Shown: positions 1-9,684, numbered from the stretch's first letter. The stretch: 64,000 nt of DNA from Gimesia fumaroli (GCF_007754425.1 NZ_CP037452.1:1273501-1337500); one strand, 5' to 3'. Numbers and translations: made by a program. Notes: a model not told the origin generated them from the sequence alone.

Positions 1-1139
1 GCGAGACAGAGCAGGGCCGGGGAAAGTGTGAGTGAGGCAAGCAACACAAACGACAGACTGAGAGCCATAGCGACGCCCGCCTGTTGGAATTTGCCGAACT
101 CAGCAAAAACCATCATGCCGATGCCGCACATTGTAGTGCCGGCACTGGCGGCCAGAGCAGAACCGACGGTGGCGATGGAGTTGGAAATGGCTTCCTTGAA
201 TGTGCATTCTTTATCAAGTTCTTCCCGATGGCGGGCAATCAGAAACAGACAATAGTCGACGCCGGCACCATAGAGAATGACGGTGACATAGACCTCGATG
301 CCTGAGAAGAGCCCGACGATGCCCCAGTCTCCCAGGATCGCAAGAACGGAGAGTGCAATTTTGACGGAAACGAAGACCGTAAATAACGGGATCAAAGCAA
401 GAATCGGGGCACGGTAAATAATGATCAGAAGGAGAATGACCAGGAGTACGGTCCAGAGTTCAGTTGCTTCCGCGCTCTGATTGGCAGCCCGAATCATATC
501 GCGGCCAACGGTGGCGATGCCGCTAAGTGCGATATCCAGGCCGGGTTCAATCGACTTTTTGAACTCATCGTCATGCTGGATGAGGTTCTCGATACTTTCG
601 ACTGTCTTGCCGTTACTTTGATCGAGAAATTCTGTCGAGAGTTCGACAATCACCAGAGAGGCTTTGTTATCTTCACTCTGCAGCAGATCGCCGATGGTTT
701 TATCGGTATAAGTGCGGATGCGCGAGATGTTGGAGGGATTCTGCTTTTGGTCAGACGTCTCTTCTTTTGTTGCCTGGCCTTCTTTCTGATCCGACTGCGT
801 TTTGTCCTGATACTCCTCCGGATGGGCAATCTCTTCGAGTTTTGGTTTGAGTTTTTCCTCAATGAATTTGAGATCTTTGGGCATTAACCCCTGGTCGCCA
901 TGTTCACGGCGGACGACGATCACAATGCTGCTGGCGAGCAGGTCGTCGGGGAAGGCGCGTTTGAAGAGTTTTTCACCCTGTAAACTGGGGGAGTCGCCCG
1001 GCAGAAACGCGAATTCACCATTTTGTACTACAGAAGACCACTCGGGCGCGGCATAGGAAATTCCAATTAATGCCAGAACCCAGCATACCAGAAAGATTTG
1101 CCAATAGCGGACTACAGTGTTGCCTAGGACTCGAAACAT
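1..1139 (-). CDS. MMPL/RND-family membrane transporter, N-terminal part (cut by window edge)
   Basis: From the ATG at 1139 the minus strand is open for 379 codons and leaves the window without a stop, so only the N-terminal part is present. It begins with a transmembrane helix (FLVCWVLALIGISYA), then a large extracytoplasmic loop containing a charged Lys/Gln/Glu stretch around residues 110-135. A helix-rich block follows, starting with ELWTVLLVILLLIIIYRAP and including YGAGVDYCLFLIARHREEL, the conserved Asp-containing helix typical of MmpL proteins. Members export lipids or small molecules using the proton gradient; the substrate cannot be read from sequence. There is no clear Shine-Dalgarno before the ATG. 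It is transcribed divergently from the acyltransferase gene at 1577. Family assignment is secure, function open. Confidence 0.9.
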   Translation of the reverse strand, partial: MFRVLGNTVVRYWQIFLVCWVLALIGISYAAPEWSSVVQNGEFAFLPGDSPSLQGEKLFKRAFPDDLLASSIVIVVRREHGDQGLMPKDLKFIEEKLKPKLEEIAHPEEYQDKTQSDQKEGQATKEETSDQKQNPSNISRIRTYTDKTIGDLLQSEDNKASLVIVELSTEFLDQSNGKTVESIENLIQHDDEFKKSIEPGLDIALSGIATVGRDMIRAANQSAEATELWTVLLVILLLIIIYRAPILALIPLFTVFVSVKIALSVLAILGDWGIVGLFSGIEVYVTVILYGAGVDYCLFLIARHREELDKECTFKEAISNSIATVGSALAASAGTTMCGIGMMVFAEFGKFQQAGVAMALSLSFVLLASLTLSPALLCL

Positions 1140-1576
1140 AGAGAATGCTAACAAAGAGCTGATGAAGAGACGTAAAATACAATTTTGAAGACACGAAACG
1201 GTTTCAAAAGAGTTTCTTGAAACCGGGACAAAATGCGTGAGGTATCTACAGTAACTTCAGGTCTTCGTGTCGTCAATCTTCACACATTCGGGTAGACAAA
1301 TGCAAGGCCAAGCAGAGCTGAATTGTCAGGTGAAGATGAAATGTGTGTTTATGTTCATTTTTTATGTTCACGAGGGAAATTGATTTTGTATCTGCGATTT
1401 GTTATGTCATAATAGGCATCCCGATGGTTTACGACAAGAAGTCAGCCGTTTTGATTCTTAAGGGCTGTCTCTGAAGCTTGCAGTGAATGCGTATATCAAC
1501 GTCGAATTCGGGTTGAACTGGGATCACTTCATTTCTCTACTATCTATCGTTCTGGTGACTTAAAAGGAAATCTCTC
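1140..1576. promoter_or_regulatory. Divergent intergenic region with 9-bp inverted repeat
   Basis: This 437-bp gap separates two divergent genes and should hold both promoters. The only clear structure is a perfect inverted repeat, CGGTTTCAA at 1199-1206/7 and TTGAAACCG at 1217-1225 with a 9-nt loop, about 60 bp upstream of the transporter start. It could be an operator or a leader hairpin. No coding potential was seen. Confidence 0.3.
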
Positions 1577-2791
1577 ATGCTTCGTAGTCAGCGCCATTTT
1601 TCAGGATTGTCTATATTAATCCTTTTGGTTGTGGTTTGCCTGTCGCCGGTGACGGCTTCCGCGCAAACGATTGCACGTTGTGGTGAGGGCTGGCTGGAGA
1701 AAATTGACGGATATTTCGTACTGCACCTCAAAGGGACCCATTATGAAATGGGCTATCAGCAGGGCGTTCTGTTAAAGGAACATGTGCGGAAGAACATGTA
1801 TAATCTGTTGAACGAGAAGGGGGAGACCACACTGGTTGATCTGGGGCTGGTGAAATTGAAACCGCGCCAGGCAATTGAGACGGTGATTCAAATTCAAAAG
1901 CCTTACACGCCTCAAAAGTATGTCGATGAAATGCGGGGTCTGGCTGACGGGGCCGAGATTGCCTATGAAGATGTACGGGCAACCAATTTTATTCCGGAGA
2001 TGTTTCACTGCAGCGGATTTTCGATTGCGAATTCCGCGACGAAGAATGGGACACTGTATCACGGTCGCGTGTTAGATTACGCGTGTGACTGGGGTTTACA
2101 GGATCATGCCGTGCTGGTCGTGGCGGAGCCCAAGGGAGGCATTCCTTTTGTGAATGTTTCTTATGCCGGTTTCATCGGATCGGTGACCGGTATGAATATG
2201 GAATCCGTTTCGATTGGCGAAATGGGGGGCCGCGGACTGGGGCACTGGTCTGGAGTGCCGATGGCATTTCTCGTACGAGAAGTGCTGGAGACGTCCAAGA
2301 ATCTTGATGAAGCAATTGCCGTCTTTCGCGATAACTATCGGACGTGTGAATATTATTACGTGATTGCCGACGGTAAAACGAATCGGTCGGTTGGTATGGC
2401 GACGAGCTGGGAAAAAATGGAACTGATTCAGCCCGGCGAATCGCATCCACTGCTTCCCAATCCGGTGAAGGACGCGGCTCTGTTATCAGCCGGCGATCGT
2501 TATAAGGAACTTTCGAAACGCGTAAAGGATGGTTACGGTTCCTTTACGGCGGAGTCGGCAATTGAATTGATGAGCCGTCCGGTGGCGATGAAATCGAATC
2601 TGCATAACGTATTGTTCGAGCCCAAATCGACCAAGCTTTGGGTAGCGAATGCCAGCACAGACGGGGAGCCGGCTGCGAATCAGAAGTATTTCAGTTTTCA
2701 ATTGTCTGAATTGCTGAAACGAAAGCCGGATGCCAAGGCCCCTGTTTATCCAATGCCCGTTGCTCAGGCGGTTTCACAGAAATCAGAATAG
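1577..2791 (+). CDS. Secreted C45-family autoproteolytic acyltransferase/hydrolase (Ntn fold)
   Basis: The 404-residue protein starts at an ATG preceded by AAAAGGAA. Residues 1-29 form a signal peptide ending at ASAQ, so it is exported. The body matches the peptidase C45 / acyl-CoA:6-aminopenicillanic acid acyltransferase family: HYEMGYQQG near residue 57, and MFHCSGFSI, where Cys145 would become the N-terminal nucleophile after self-cleavage. Downstream are GTLYHGRVLDY and GMNMESVSIGEMG, which form the active-site wall. Family members cleave or transfer acyl groups on amides such as penicillins, conjugated bile acids and N-acyl amino acids. The physiological substrate is unknown. The gene is monocistronic and meets nnrD tail to tail. 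Confidence 0.85.
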   Translation: MLRSQRHFSGLSILILLVVVCLSPVTASAQTIARCGEGWLEKIDGYFVLHLKGTHYEMGYQQGVLLKEHVRKNMYNLLNEKGETTLVDLGLVKLKPRQAIETVIQIQKPYTPQKYVDEMRGLADGAEIAYEDVRATNFIPEMFHCSGFSIANSATKNGTLYHGRVLDYACDWGLQDHAVLVVAEPKGGIPFVNVSYAGFIGSVTGMNMESVSIGEMGGRGLGHWSGVPMAFLVREVLETSKNLDEAIAVFRDNYRTCEYYYVIADGKTNRSVGMATSWEKMELIQPGESHPLLPNPVKDAALLSAGDRYKELSKRVKDGYGSFTAESAIELMSRPVAMKSNLHNVLFEPKSTKLWVANASTDGEPAANQKYFSFQLSELLKRKPDAKAPVYPMPVAQAVSQKSE

Positions 2792-2802
2792 CGTTCAGGA
2801 AG

Positions 2803-2849
2803 ACCAGCGGGCAGGCATATTTTACGCGGGCCTGCGCCTGTCTGCTGGT
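2803..2849. terminator. Bidirectional terminator-like hairpin
   Basis: A 14-bp stem with two G-U pairs (left arm 2803-2816, right arm 2836-2849, starting ACCAGC and ending GCTGGT) lies exactly between the converging acyltransferase and nnrD genes and abuts the nnrD stop codon. T-rich tails are weak, so it may act as an mRNA 3' stabiliser as much as a terminator. Confidence 0.55.
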
Positions 2850-3719
2850 TTATTCCTCGAAGAGTTGCAGCCAGGCTTCAGGCAGAAATTCTGGAAGATC
2901 CGAGGCGATCATCGCAATTTCAGACACTTCTTGTGCAGCCAGATCTCCGGCAAGTCCGTGGACATAAGCGGCGAGTTGTGCGGCTTCAAAAGTATCCATG
3001 CCCTGACCGACCAGTGCGGTCATTATTCCCGTGAGTACATCACCACTGCCCCCGGTTGCCATTCCGCTGTTGCCGGTAGGATTAATGGCGAGACGCGTGC
3101 CATCGGTGATCACAGTGTGTGCACCTTTCAGGACGAGTGTCACACCATGTTCTTTGGCAAAAGTCGTTGCCAGGGCTTCTCGATTTTGTTCAATTTCCGA
3201 AATGGGTTTATTGATCAGTCGTGAGAACTCGCCGGGGTGCGGCGTCAGAATCCGCGGGCCTGCTGCGTTGGGGAGCCGTTTATCTGAACTGGCAAGTGCA
3301 TTCAGGGCATCGGCGTCGACGATTAAAGTTTGCTGGACTTCTTCAAATAATTTGAAAGTTAATTTCCGGAACCATTCCTGTTGTCCGCAACCGGGGCCGA
3401 TAGCGATGGCATTGAAGCCGGGAATCTGGTTGATGAGCTGCGTTTCAGATTCGGCTGTGAGTTGGGAATTCTGATTCAGGGTGAGCGGGATCGTCAGATA
3501 GCAGGGATTGACTGTGGACACGATGGATTGAATCGTTTCTGGAATCGCGAGAAAGACGAGTCCTGCACCGCTGCGCAGGGCGCCGATTCCCGCGAGGCAG
3601 GCGGCGCCACTCATTCCCGAACTTCCGGCGATGACCAGAACTTTTCCGAACGTTCCCTTGTGCGAATTATCAGGACGTTGCGGCAGTGCTGGCAGGTCAG
3701 AAATTCGTTGAATATTCAT
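2850..3719 (-). CDS. nnrD: ADP/ATP-dependent NAD(P)H-hydrate dehydratase
   Basis: The 289-residue protein is the YjeF C-terminal (ribokinase-like) domain, which repairs NADHX and NADPHX by nucleotide-dependent dehydration. Landmarks are GKVLVIAGSSGMSGAA near residue 26, AIAIGPGCGQ, LTPHPGEFSRL, LVLKGAHTVITDG and the phosphate-binding loop GNSGMATGGSGDVLTG carrying the catalytic Asp. The epimerase half (YjeF_N) found fused in E. coli is absent, so an NnrE must be encoded elsewhere. The start has GAAAGAAG just upstream. It is transcribed away from glgP, and the two share a roughly 400-bp regulatory region. Confidence 0.9.
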   Translation of the reverse strand: MNIQRISDLPALPQRPDNSHKGTFGKVLVIAGSSGMSGAACLAGIGALRSGAGLVFLAIPETIQSIVSTVNPCYLTIPLTLNQNSQLTAESETQLINQIPGFNAIAIGPGCGQQEWFRKLTFKLFEEVQQTLIVDADALNALASSDKRLPNAAGPRILTPHPGEFSRLINKPISEIEQNREALATTFAKEHGVTLVLKGAHTVITDGTRLAINPTGNSGMATGGSGDVLTGIMTALVGQGMDTFEAAQLAAYVHGLAGDLAAQEVSEIAMIASDLPEFLPEAWLQLFEE

Positions 3720-4127
3720 GACAAAACTTCTTTCATATTGAAATTACACGACTAAAATAGGACTTCATTTTGGCAAAGTATCCAGCGGCTTCAATGGCCG
3801 TTGGTTTAGTCATTCGGTTTTTCTTCCTTGTACTAAAGTATTGCAACAGATTCTCGGTGGTTAGTATAGGTTGACTGAGAAAAATGGGGTGGAGGGAATA
3901 TGTGGAACTTCTATTTATCCTTTTGAAACGATGACCCGTAAGACTCCCCGTGAAGGAAGAGTTCATTATACTTTGTTTGCCTTTTTGGAATGAAATATAT
4001 TTCATTATACTCACATCATCGCGTCTGCGCGTTCGATCAGGCAGTGGAACTCAAATGAGAATCACCCCGGAAAGACTCTGGGGTTTGACAGAATTACATA
4101 CATCGTAATTGATTGGATGGATCTTCA
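3720..4127 (+). promoter_or_regulatory. glgP/nnrD divergent promoter region with palindrome and direct repeat
   Basis: An 18-bp perfect palindrome AATGAAATATATTTCATT lies at 3989-4006. An 11-bp direct repeat TTCATTATACT occurs at 3962-3972 and 4001-4011, the second copy overlapping the palindrome. TATACT at 4006-4011 with TTGGAA at 3985-3990 (15-bp spacer) resembles a sigma-70 promoter whose spacer is filled by the palindrome, a usual operator position. The resulting leader to the glgP ATG would be about 110 nt. A 93-codon open frame on the minus strand (3733-4014) has no recognisable features and is not called. Confidence 0.45.
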
Positions 4128-6281
4128 ATGGCTACAAAAAAAACTGTTTATGAAAAACTTTGTGACCTGGCCGGTAACCTGTGGTGGAGCTGGCAGCCTG
4201 ACGTTACTCAGATTTTTCATCTGATTGATCCAGATAAATGGTCTGAACTGAACCATAACCCGGTGCTGCTTTTAAAAGAGTATTCGCCGGAACAGTTGGA
4301 TAAAAAATTAAGCAGCCTCAGTCTGCATTCCCGCGTCAATGTAGCTTACCGTCGCTGGCAGGAATACATGGAACGTTCTGAAACCTGGGGTTCCACGAAT
4401 GCCACGATCTTAGGGCATCGCTGTGCAGCTTATTTCTCAGCCGAGTTCGGGATTCATGAATCGCTGCATATCTATTCGGGCGGCCTGGGTGTGTTGGCGG
4501 GCGACCATCTGAAAAGTGCATCGGACCTGGGGTTGCCTCTGGTGGCCGTTGGTCTGTTTTACGGAGAGGGTTACTTCTCACAGCATATCGATAAAGAGGG
4601 CTGGCAGCAGGAATCGTACACGGAAGCGAAAACCAGGAACCTGCCGATTTCTCCTGCGTTAACGCCGGATGGAAAACCAGTTTCGATTTCCGTTTCGACG
4701 CGTTCGGGCGAAATCTTTGCCAAGGTATGGCGGATTGATGTCGGCCGCGTGAACTTGTATCTGCTGGATACGGACGTTCCCGAAAACAGTGAAGAAGATC
4801 GTAATCTGACGGCTCGGCTTTATGGCGGTGATCAGCGAACGCGAATTCGTCAGGAAATCATGCTGGGCATCGGCGGTGTTCGTGCACTGGAAGCGATTGG
4901 CATCGAACCGAGTGTGATTCATATGAATGAAGGTCACTCGGCGTTTGCTCCTCTGGAACGTGTTCGCAACCGGATGCATGAAGACGGGTTTTCATTTGAC
5001 GATGCCTTACGGGATGTGGCGTCTGCCTGTGTCTTCACAACACATACGCCGGTTCCCGCCGGTCATGACCGGTTTGATGCAGGTCTGTTGGAAGAACACG
5101 TGGGCCCGCTGGGAGATCAGCTGGGGCTCGATCATCATGCGTTGATGAGCCTGGGCCGCGTTGATCCACAAAACGAAGGCGAATCATTCTGTATGACGGT
5201 GCTGGCGTTCAAACTGAGTCGTCTGGCGAATGCGGTTTCGAACCTGCATGGCGTCGTCAGTCGGCGGATGTGGGCTTCGTTATGGCCTTGGCGCAGCGAA
5301 GAAGAAATCCCGATTGGTCACATCACCAACGGTGTGCACATGCCGACCTGGTTGGCAGCACCGATGCGTGTGATTTATGACCGTGTGCTGCCGACGAAAT
5401 GGTATTACCGAACAGGGGAAGCCGATGTCTGGGCGGGGATTGAAGAAATTTCGCCCGGGGATCTCTGGGAAACGCATCAGGCATTGAAAAACCGACTGAT
5501 CCAGTTTTCGCGTGATTTGCTGGTGAAGCAGGCACAACGCCGCGGGACATCCGATACGGAAATCGGTCATTTATCAACGGCTTTGAATCCGGATGCATTG
5601 CTGATTGGTTTTGCCCGACGGTTCGCACCGTATAAGCGGGCAGACCTCGTCATGAAGGATATGGATAACTTCCTCAAAATCATTGAAGACTCTGATCGGC
5701 CTGTGCAGTTCGTTTTTGCGGGTAAAGCGCACCCGGCTGATGAGCGCGGCAAGCAGATTATTCAGCGGATCTTCAAACTGACGCAGGAGCCGCCGTTCCG
5801 CGGTAAGATCGTCTTGCTGGAAGATTACGACATCAACCTCGGGCGGCATCTGGTGCAGGGCGTTGATGTCTGGTTAAACAATCCACGTCGTCCGCTGGAA
5901 GCTTCGGGAACCAGTGGTCAGAAAGTGGTCTTGAACGGCGGACTCAACTGTTCGATTCTGGATGGCTGGTGGGCGGAAGCCTTTGACGGCAGCAACGGGT
6001 TTGCCATTGGAGAAGGACGGACGCACGTAAATCAGGAGATTCAGGATGACCGCGATGGATTGAATCTGATGAAGGTCCTCAAGGAAGAAGTCATCCCTCT
6101 GTATTATCGTCGCAACGAAGACGATCTTCCATTGGGGTGGATCCACCGTATGAAACGTGCCATTCGTACCCTGGGTTGGCGGTTTAATGCCGACCGGATG
6201 GTGATGGACTACGCAGAAAAAATGTACCTGCCGGCAGCCGGCGGTTTATCCAGCCAGATTAAGGGAGATTCGTCTCTCTAA
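4128..6281 (+). CDS. glgP: Alpha-glucan phosphorylase (GT35, short form with DUF3417-type N-terminus)
   Basis: It releases glucose-1-phosphate from glycogen or maltodextrins in the cytoplasm. The ATG at 4128 (MATKKT) is preferred to the in-frame TTG at 4113; about 717 residues result. The N-terminal 110 residues, with [14 protein letters not shown] and HNPVLLL, match the DUF3417 module of the AgpA-like phosphorylase branch. Then come [46 protein letters not shown] and [14 protein letters not shown], and the pyridoxal-phosphate site region [15 protein letters not shown] with the Schiff-base Lys. The length suits this branch rather than the 800-residue animal/E. coli type. A strong terminator follows at 6322. 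No other glycogen gene is adjacent. Confidence 0.92.
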   Translation: MATKKTVYEKLCDLAGNLWWSWQPDVTQIFHLIDPDKWSELNHNPVLLLKEYSPEQLDKKLSSLSLHSRVNVAYRRWQEYMERSETWGSTNATILGHRCAAYFSAEFGIHESLHIYSGGLGVLAGDHLKSASDLGLPLVAVGLFYGEGYFSQHIDKEGWQQESYTEAKTRNLPISPALTPDGKPVSISVSTRSGEIFAKVWRIDVGRVNLYLLDTDVPENSEEDRNLTARLYGGDQRTRIRQEIMLGIGGVRALEAIGIEPSVIHMNEGHSAFAPLERVRNRMHEDGFSFDDALRDVASACVFTTHTPVPAGHDRFDAGLLEEHVGPLGDQLGLDHHALMSLGRVDPQNEGESFCMTVLAFKLSRLANAVSNLHGVVSRRMWASLWPWRSEEEIPIGHITNGVHMPTWLAAPMRVIYDRVLPTKWYYRTGEADVWAGIEEISPGDLWETHQALKNRLIQFSRDLLVKQAQRRGTSDTEIGHLSTALNPDALLIGFARRFAPYKRADLVMKDMDNFLKIIEDSDRPVQFVFAGKAHPADERGKQIIQRIFKLTQEPPFRGKIVLLEDYDINLGRHLVQGVDVWLNNPRRPLEASGTSGQKVVLNGGLNCSILDGWWAEAFDGSNGFAIGEGRTHVNQEIQDDRDGLNLMKVLKEEVIPLYYRRNEDDLPLGWIHRMKRAIRTLGWRFNADRMVMDYAEKMYLPAAGGLSSQIKGDSSL

Positions 6282-6321
6282 GCATCAAGCCTCGGATTGA
6301 TAATCACGGCTTATAACCCTC

Positions 6322-6372
6322 AAAACGGTTACAGGAGAGAGAATCCCTTTCTTTCCTGTAGCCGTTTTTTTT
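6322..6372 (+). terminator. Rho-independent terminator of glgP
   Basis: A 15-bp stem (6322-6336 with 6354-6368, one G-U pair; arms AAAACGGTTACAGGA and TCCTGTAGCCGTTTT) is followed by a run of T to 6372. It lies 40 bp after the glgP stop. The remaining gap to 6644 shows no gene or clear motif. Confidence 0.85.
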
Positions 6373-6644
6373 GTGGCAGTTGCTATTGTCGCGACAGAGT
6401 TTGTTTGCGACCTGGCTTTCTGAAACTCTGACTCTACATCATGAGAATGCACGAGCTAACTTTTAAGTAGAAATACTTATGAGAGTGTCCCCCCGGCACC
6501 TGAAATTGCCCGGAGTTCGAATGGATCGCAGGCCGATGTCGCAAGGCATTCAGAGCCTGGTCTGCATTTGAAGTCCGGGTGTGCGAGTTTTGTCGCGGGG
6601 GAGTGCTTCACAGATAGCTCGATTCAGCAGAAAGCGTTTACCCA

Positions 6645-7517
6645 ATGAGTTCGATGGCAGCAGGACAGTCCAGTGTTCCCTATAAAGGTCAAATTCCTCC
6701 GGGAGAATTATCCGATCTGGTGAACGGTTATCTGGATGTGGAGCTTTGGCGGAATACCAGTTGGTTAACCCGTCTGGAGTTAGAAGAGCCACGCGTCGAT
6801 GTTCGCAATCTGACAGAGCGGACCCGTTTTATGAAGCGATCGCTCGACATTGTTGTCTCATTCACCATGTTGATTCTATTGTCTCCACTGCTCTTGTTTC
6901 TGGTAGTTCTGGTCAAACTTACTTCGCCTGGTCCTGCTATTTTCAAACAGACTCGGGTCGGTTTGAATTTACGAAACAAGGCAAAGAGTGATCGCCGTCA
7001 GGAGCAGATCGATTTACTCGAACTCGATCTGAGTTCCGATCGACGTGTTTCTGGTTCGGATCGGCGTGATGAAAATGGCTACGGAATGCCATTCACGTTG
7101 TACAAGTTTCGTACGATGACTGTAGATGCTGAAAAAAATGGCGCCCAGTTTGCGGTACAGGGCGATCCGCGCGTCACGCGTCTGGGACGTTTTATGCGGA
7201 AAACACGACTGGATGAACTGCCGCAGTTATGGAATGTGCTCAAAGGGGAAATGACCTTAGTCGGCCCCCGTCCCGAGCGCCCGGAATTCATCGAAGGATT
7301 GAGCAAAGAGATTCCGAACTATATCAATCGATTAGGGTTGAAGCCCGGTCTGACTGGTGTGGCACAAATTGTAAACGGATACGATAACAACATCGAAGGC
7401 TTTCGCAGAAAAGTCTCACTTGATCTGATGTATTTACAGAACTGTTGTTTCTGGAATGACATGAAGATCCTGTTCCGCACGATCCGTGTGATCCTGACCG
7501 GCAGTGGCGCCTTATAA
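6645..7517 (+). CDS. Bacterial sugar transferase (WcaJ/WbaP-like polyprenyl-phosphate glycosylphosphotransferase)
   Basis: The 290-residue membrane-associated enzyme would transfer a sugar-1-phosphate to undecaprenyl phosphate, the first step of exopolysaccharide or O-antigen assembly. After about 60 unassigned residues comes KRSLDIVVSFTMLILLSPLL, the re-entrant membrane helix, then SPGPAIFKQTRVG, LYKFRTMTVDAE, DPRVTRLGRFMRKTRLDELPQ, LVGPRPERPEF and GLTGVAQIVNGYD, all standard for the Bac_transf family. Between TRVG and KFRTM sits an insertion of about 40 residues holding three SDRR motifs. It lacks the multi-helix N-terminal domain of WcaJ. No glycan cluster adjoins it, so the product polymer is unknown. 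Confidence 0.9.
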   Translation: MSSMAAGQSSVPYKGQIPPGELSDLVNGYLDVELWRNTSWLTRLELEEPRVDVRNLTERTRFMKRSLDIVVSFTMLILLSPLLLFLVVLVKLTSPGPAIFKQTRVGLNLRNKAKSDRRQEQIDLLELDLSSDRRVSGSDRRDENGYGMPFTLYKFRTMTVDAEKNGAQFAVQGDPRVTRLGRFMRKTRLDELPQLWNVLKGEMTLVGPRPERPEFIEGLSKEIPNYINRLGLKPGLTGVAQIVNGYDNNIEGFRRKVSLDLMYLQNCCFWNDMKILFRTIRVILTGSGAL

Positions 7518-8031
7518 TTTTCAGATGAGTCGCTACCTTGAGCTCGTGGCACACACGAGTTCCCATTTCCTAATACTGCGCGTTTTCCTGCGCCGTCTCA
7601 GTATCGTTTGACTGGTGAATCGATTGATTTTGTGTGAATCACAGGTTCCAGTCGACACGTCTAACTCGTTTTCTTTCCAGATATTGCTCCACTCTATCGC
7701 ACACAGTGCGAGGGTTTTATCTGCCTGATCCCACCTTGTTAGTTAGTAAACTATACAAATATGCAAATTGGTGGTTTATTGAAATGAACCGATTGACAGT
7801 TGTTGTGGCGTTTATGTAGACTTGATTAATACGCATGTATATTAATAAACCAATGTGTATATTAAGTGGGTCATAACAGTCATAAGTGAATCTGGTGAAG
7901 AATTCAAGAGGGTTCAGCAATGCTTTCTCCCGCTTCTCACTCAACCTGTTCCTTGTGTCGATTGAACCTGATTTTCATTTCCCCGATCAGAACTTTCTGT
8001 GTTCTTATATGATTTATGAAGGAGAAGAAAC
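7518..8031 (+). promoter_or_regulatory. Long leader/intergenic region before DUF1559 gene, with hairpin and direct repeat
   Basis: This 514-bp gap holds a 9-bp stem hairpin at 7540-7562 (arms GAGCTCGTG and CACGAGTTC, one G-U pair), a possible weak terminator for the sugar transferase. Further on, TGTATATTAA is repeated directly at 7837-7846 and 7857-7866, 20 bp apart, which could be a regulator site. A perfect TTGACA hexamer is present at 7793-7798 but without a convincing -10. AAGGAGAAG lies just upstream of the next gene's ATG. Confidence 0.35.
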
Positions 8032-9072
8032 GTGAAATTGCATCTGAAGTCTCGCCGCGCATTTACCTTGATTGAGTTATTGGTGGTGATTGCGATCATC
8101 GCCATTTTAATCGCATTGCTGCTTCCTGCAGTACAACAGGCTCGTGAAGCAGCACGCCGCTCGAACTGCAAGAACAATCTCAAACAACTGGGACTGGCCT
8201 TGCACAACTATCATGAAACATTCGGTTCGTTTCCTCCCGGTCTGACCGGCACCGGTAACGGTACGACGAATAATGGTGTCCGCTTAAGTGCCTTCTTCGG
8301 GTTGCTGCCCCATTTTGATCAGGCAAACCTGTTCAATCAGATTACGGGCCAGACGAATCAGGGGACCGTTCCCTGGGGATCGACAGATTACTGGAATAAG
8401 GATATTCCCGCTCTGCTTTGCCCTTCCGATAGTGCGTTTCAGAATCGTGATCGGGGCAAAGCCAGTTATGTGTTCAACAAAGGGGACCGCACTACCGAAC
8501 TGGAGAACCGGGAACCCGAACGTGTGCGGGGGCTGTTTGGTGGAACGAATGTATTTCGCATTCGCGACATTACCGATGGTACCAGCAATACCATCGCGAT
8601 GTCGGAAATTCGCATGTCTCCCTCTTATGGCGGTGACAATCTGGAAGTGTATGGTCAGGTTCGCAAAAGCACGGCCAGCGTTCACACCAATCCCTCCTTG
8701 TGTCTGGCGACGCTGGCCAGTAAAGAACGTTACATCTCCGGCAGTGATGGTGACCGACTGCGGGGAGATCGCTGGGCCGATGGCCGACCGGCGTTTACAG
8801 GGTTCCAGACAATTCTGCCGCCGAACTCGCCTTCCTGTACCAACAGCTCGAACTCGGAAGATCCGAATAACGCGATCTATTCTGCAGCGAGTGCACACAC
8901 GGGCGGCGCACACTGTCTGTTTGCCGATGGGGCCGTGCATTTCATCAGCGAGAATATCGATTCCGGTAATTCCGCGGCGACCCCTCCGGGACGTGTCACC
9001 ACGCCGAGCCCCTATGGCATCTGGGGAGCTCTGGGCACACGAAACTGCTCTGAAGTAGTGAACTTCAAATAA
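8032..9072 (+). CDS. DUF1559 protein with prepilin-type N-terminal leader
   Basis: The 346-residue protein has the short basic leader MKLHLKSRR followed by [10 protein letters not shown], a type IV prepilin/pseudopilin cleavage and methylation signal, and a hydrophobic helix to about residue 35. The DUF1559 hallmarks are [28 protein letters not shown] and the C-terminal [20 protein letters not shown]. The family is hugely expanded in planctomycetes and of unknown function; members are presumed surface or pseudopilus-like proteins. Start choice is firm: GGAGAAGAAACGTG ATG-type spacing and leader length. A lipoprotein follows 98 bp downstream, the common DUF1559 partner arrangement. Confidence 0.93.
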   Translation: MKLHLKSRRAFTLIELLVVIAIIAILIALLLPAVQQAREAARRSNCKNNLKQLGLALHNYHETFGSFPPGLTGTGNGTTNNGVRLSAFFGLLPHFDQANLFNQITGQTNQGTVPWGSTDYWNKDIPALLCPSDSAFQNRDRGKASYVFNKGDRTTELENREPERVRGLFGGTNVFRIRDITDGTSNTIAMSEIRMSPSYGGDNLEVYGQVRKSTASVHTNPSLCLATLASKERYISGSDGDRLRGDRWADGRPAFTGFQTILPPNSPSCTNSSNSEDPNNAIYSAASAHTGGAHCLFADGAVHFISENIDSGNSAATPPGRVTTPSPYGIWGALGTRNCSEVVNFK

Positions 9073-9097
9073 GTTTCATAGCGGTATTTGTTTGTAC

Positions 9098-9129
9098 TGA
9101 CTCCTGGTCTCTTCGTGGACCAGGAGTCA
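9098..9129 (+). terminator. Strong intercistronic hairpin after DUF1559 gene
   Basis: A perfect 12-bp stem, TGACTCCTGGTC at 9098-9109 and GACCAGGAGTCA at 9118-9129, with an 8-nt loop. There is no uninterrupted T tract, only TTACTTTTCT about 7 nt later. It may be a partial terminator that lowers expression of the downstream lipoprotein, or an mRNA 3'-end stabiliser. Confidence 0.6.
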
Positions 9130-9170
9130 GAGTTACTTTTCTCTCACATGATTTTCGATCTGGATCAAAC

Positions 9171-9665
9171 ATGTTACAGCTTGCGTATCGCTTCAAGGTT
9201 GTTTTCGTCATTTTCTCCTCACTGGTTCTCGCCGGCTGTGGTGAAGGAGAGGTTGGAGAAGGGGATCACGAAAACGTGTATCCGGTTCAAGGAGTCGTTT
9301 TATATAACGGATCTCCCGTAGCGGGAGCGACGGTTTCATTTCAGAGTACGGGAACCGGCCAGGCACGGGGCGCATCGGGAATCACCAATGACGCGGGCGA
9401 ATTTGAATTGATGACCTTCACGCCCGGCGACGGTGCGATTGCCGGTTCGCATAAGGTCAGCGTGGTGAAAAGCGTCGTTGAAGGAGCCGACAATTCTTAC
9501 TTCGATGAGAACTCACCCAACTACGGCAAGACACCCCCACCCAGCGCCGCCGGGAAGACCAAATACCTGATTCCCGAGAAATACAGCCAGTTCGATACCT
9601 CGGGGCTGACGGTAAATGTGAAAGATTCGGGTGACAATGAGATTAAGCTGGAGCTCACAGACTGA
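9171..9665 (+). CDS. Small lipoprotein with carboxypeptidase-regulatory/transthyretin-like domain
   Basis: The 164-residue protein has a lipoprotein signal with lipobox LAGC (Cys about residue 23), so it is predicted to be membrane anchored after export. The rest fits the small beta-sandwich often annotated as carboxypeptidase regulatory-like: VQGVVLYNGSPVAGATVSFQSTG, GITNDAGEFELMTF and PGDGAIAGSHKVSVVK. Proteins of this type very often follow DUF1559 genes in planctomycetes, as here. No enzyme motif is present and the role is unknown. The ATG at 9171 gives a normal-length signal peptide. Confidence 0.85.
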   Translation: MLQLAYRFKVVFVIFSSLVLAGCGEGEVGEGDHENVYPVQGVVLYNGSPVAGATVSFQSTGTGQARGASGITNDAGEFELMTFTPGDGAIAGSHKVSVVKSVVEGADNSYFDENSPNYGKTPPPSAAGKTKYLIPEKYSQFDTSGLTVNVKDSGDNEIKLELTD

Positions 9666-9684
9666 GGTAGGATAGAGTCGTAGG

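Noticed and set aside
3733-4014. 93-codon minus-strand frame between nnrD and glgP
   Set aside because: No recognisable feature, and it covers the palindromic promoter region of glgP.
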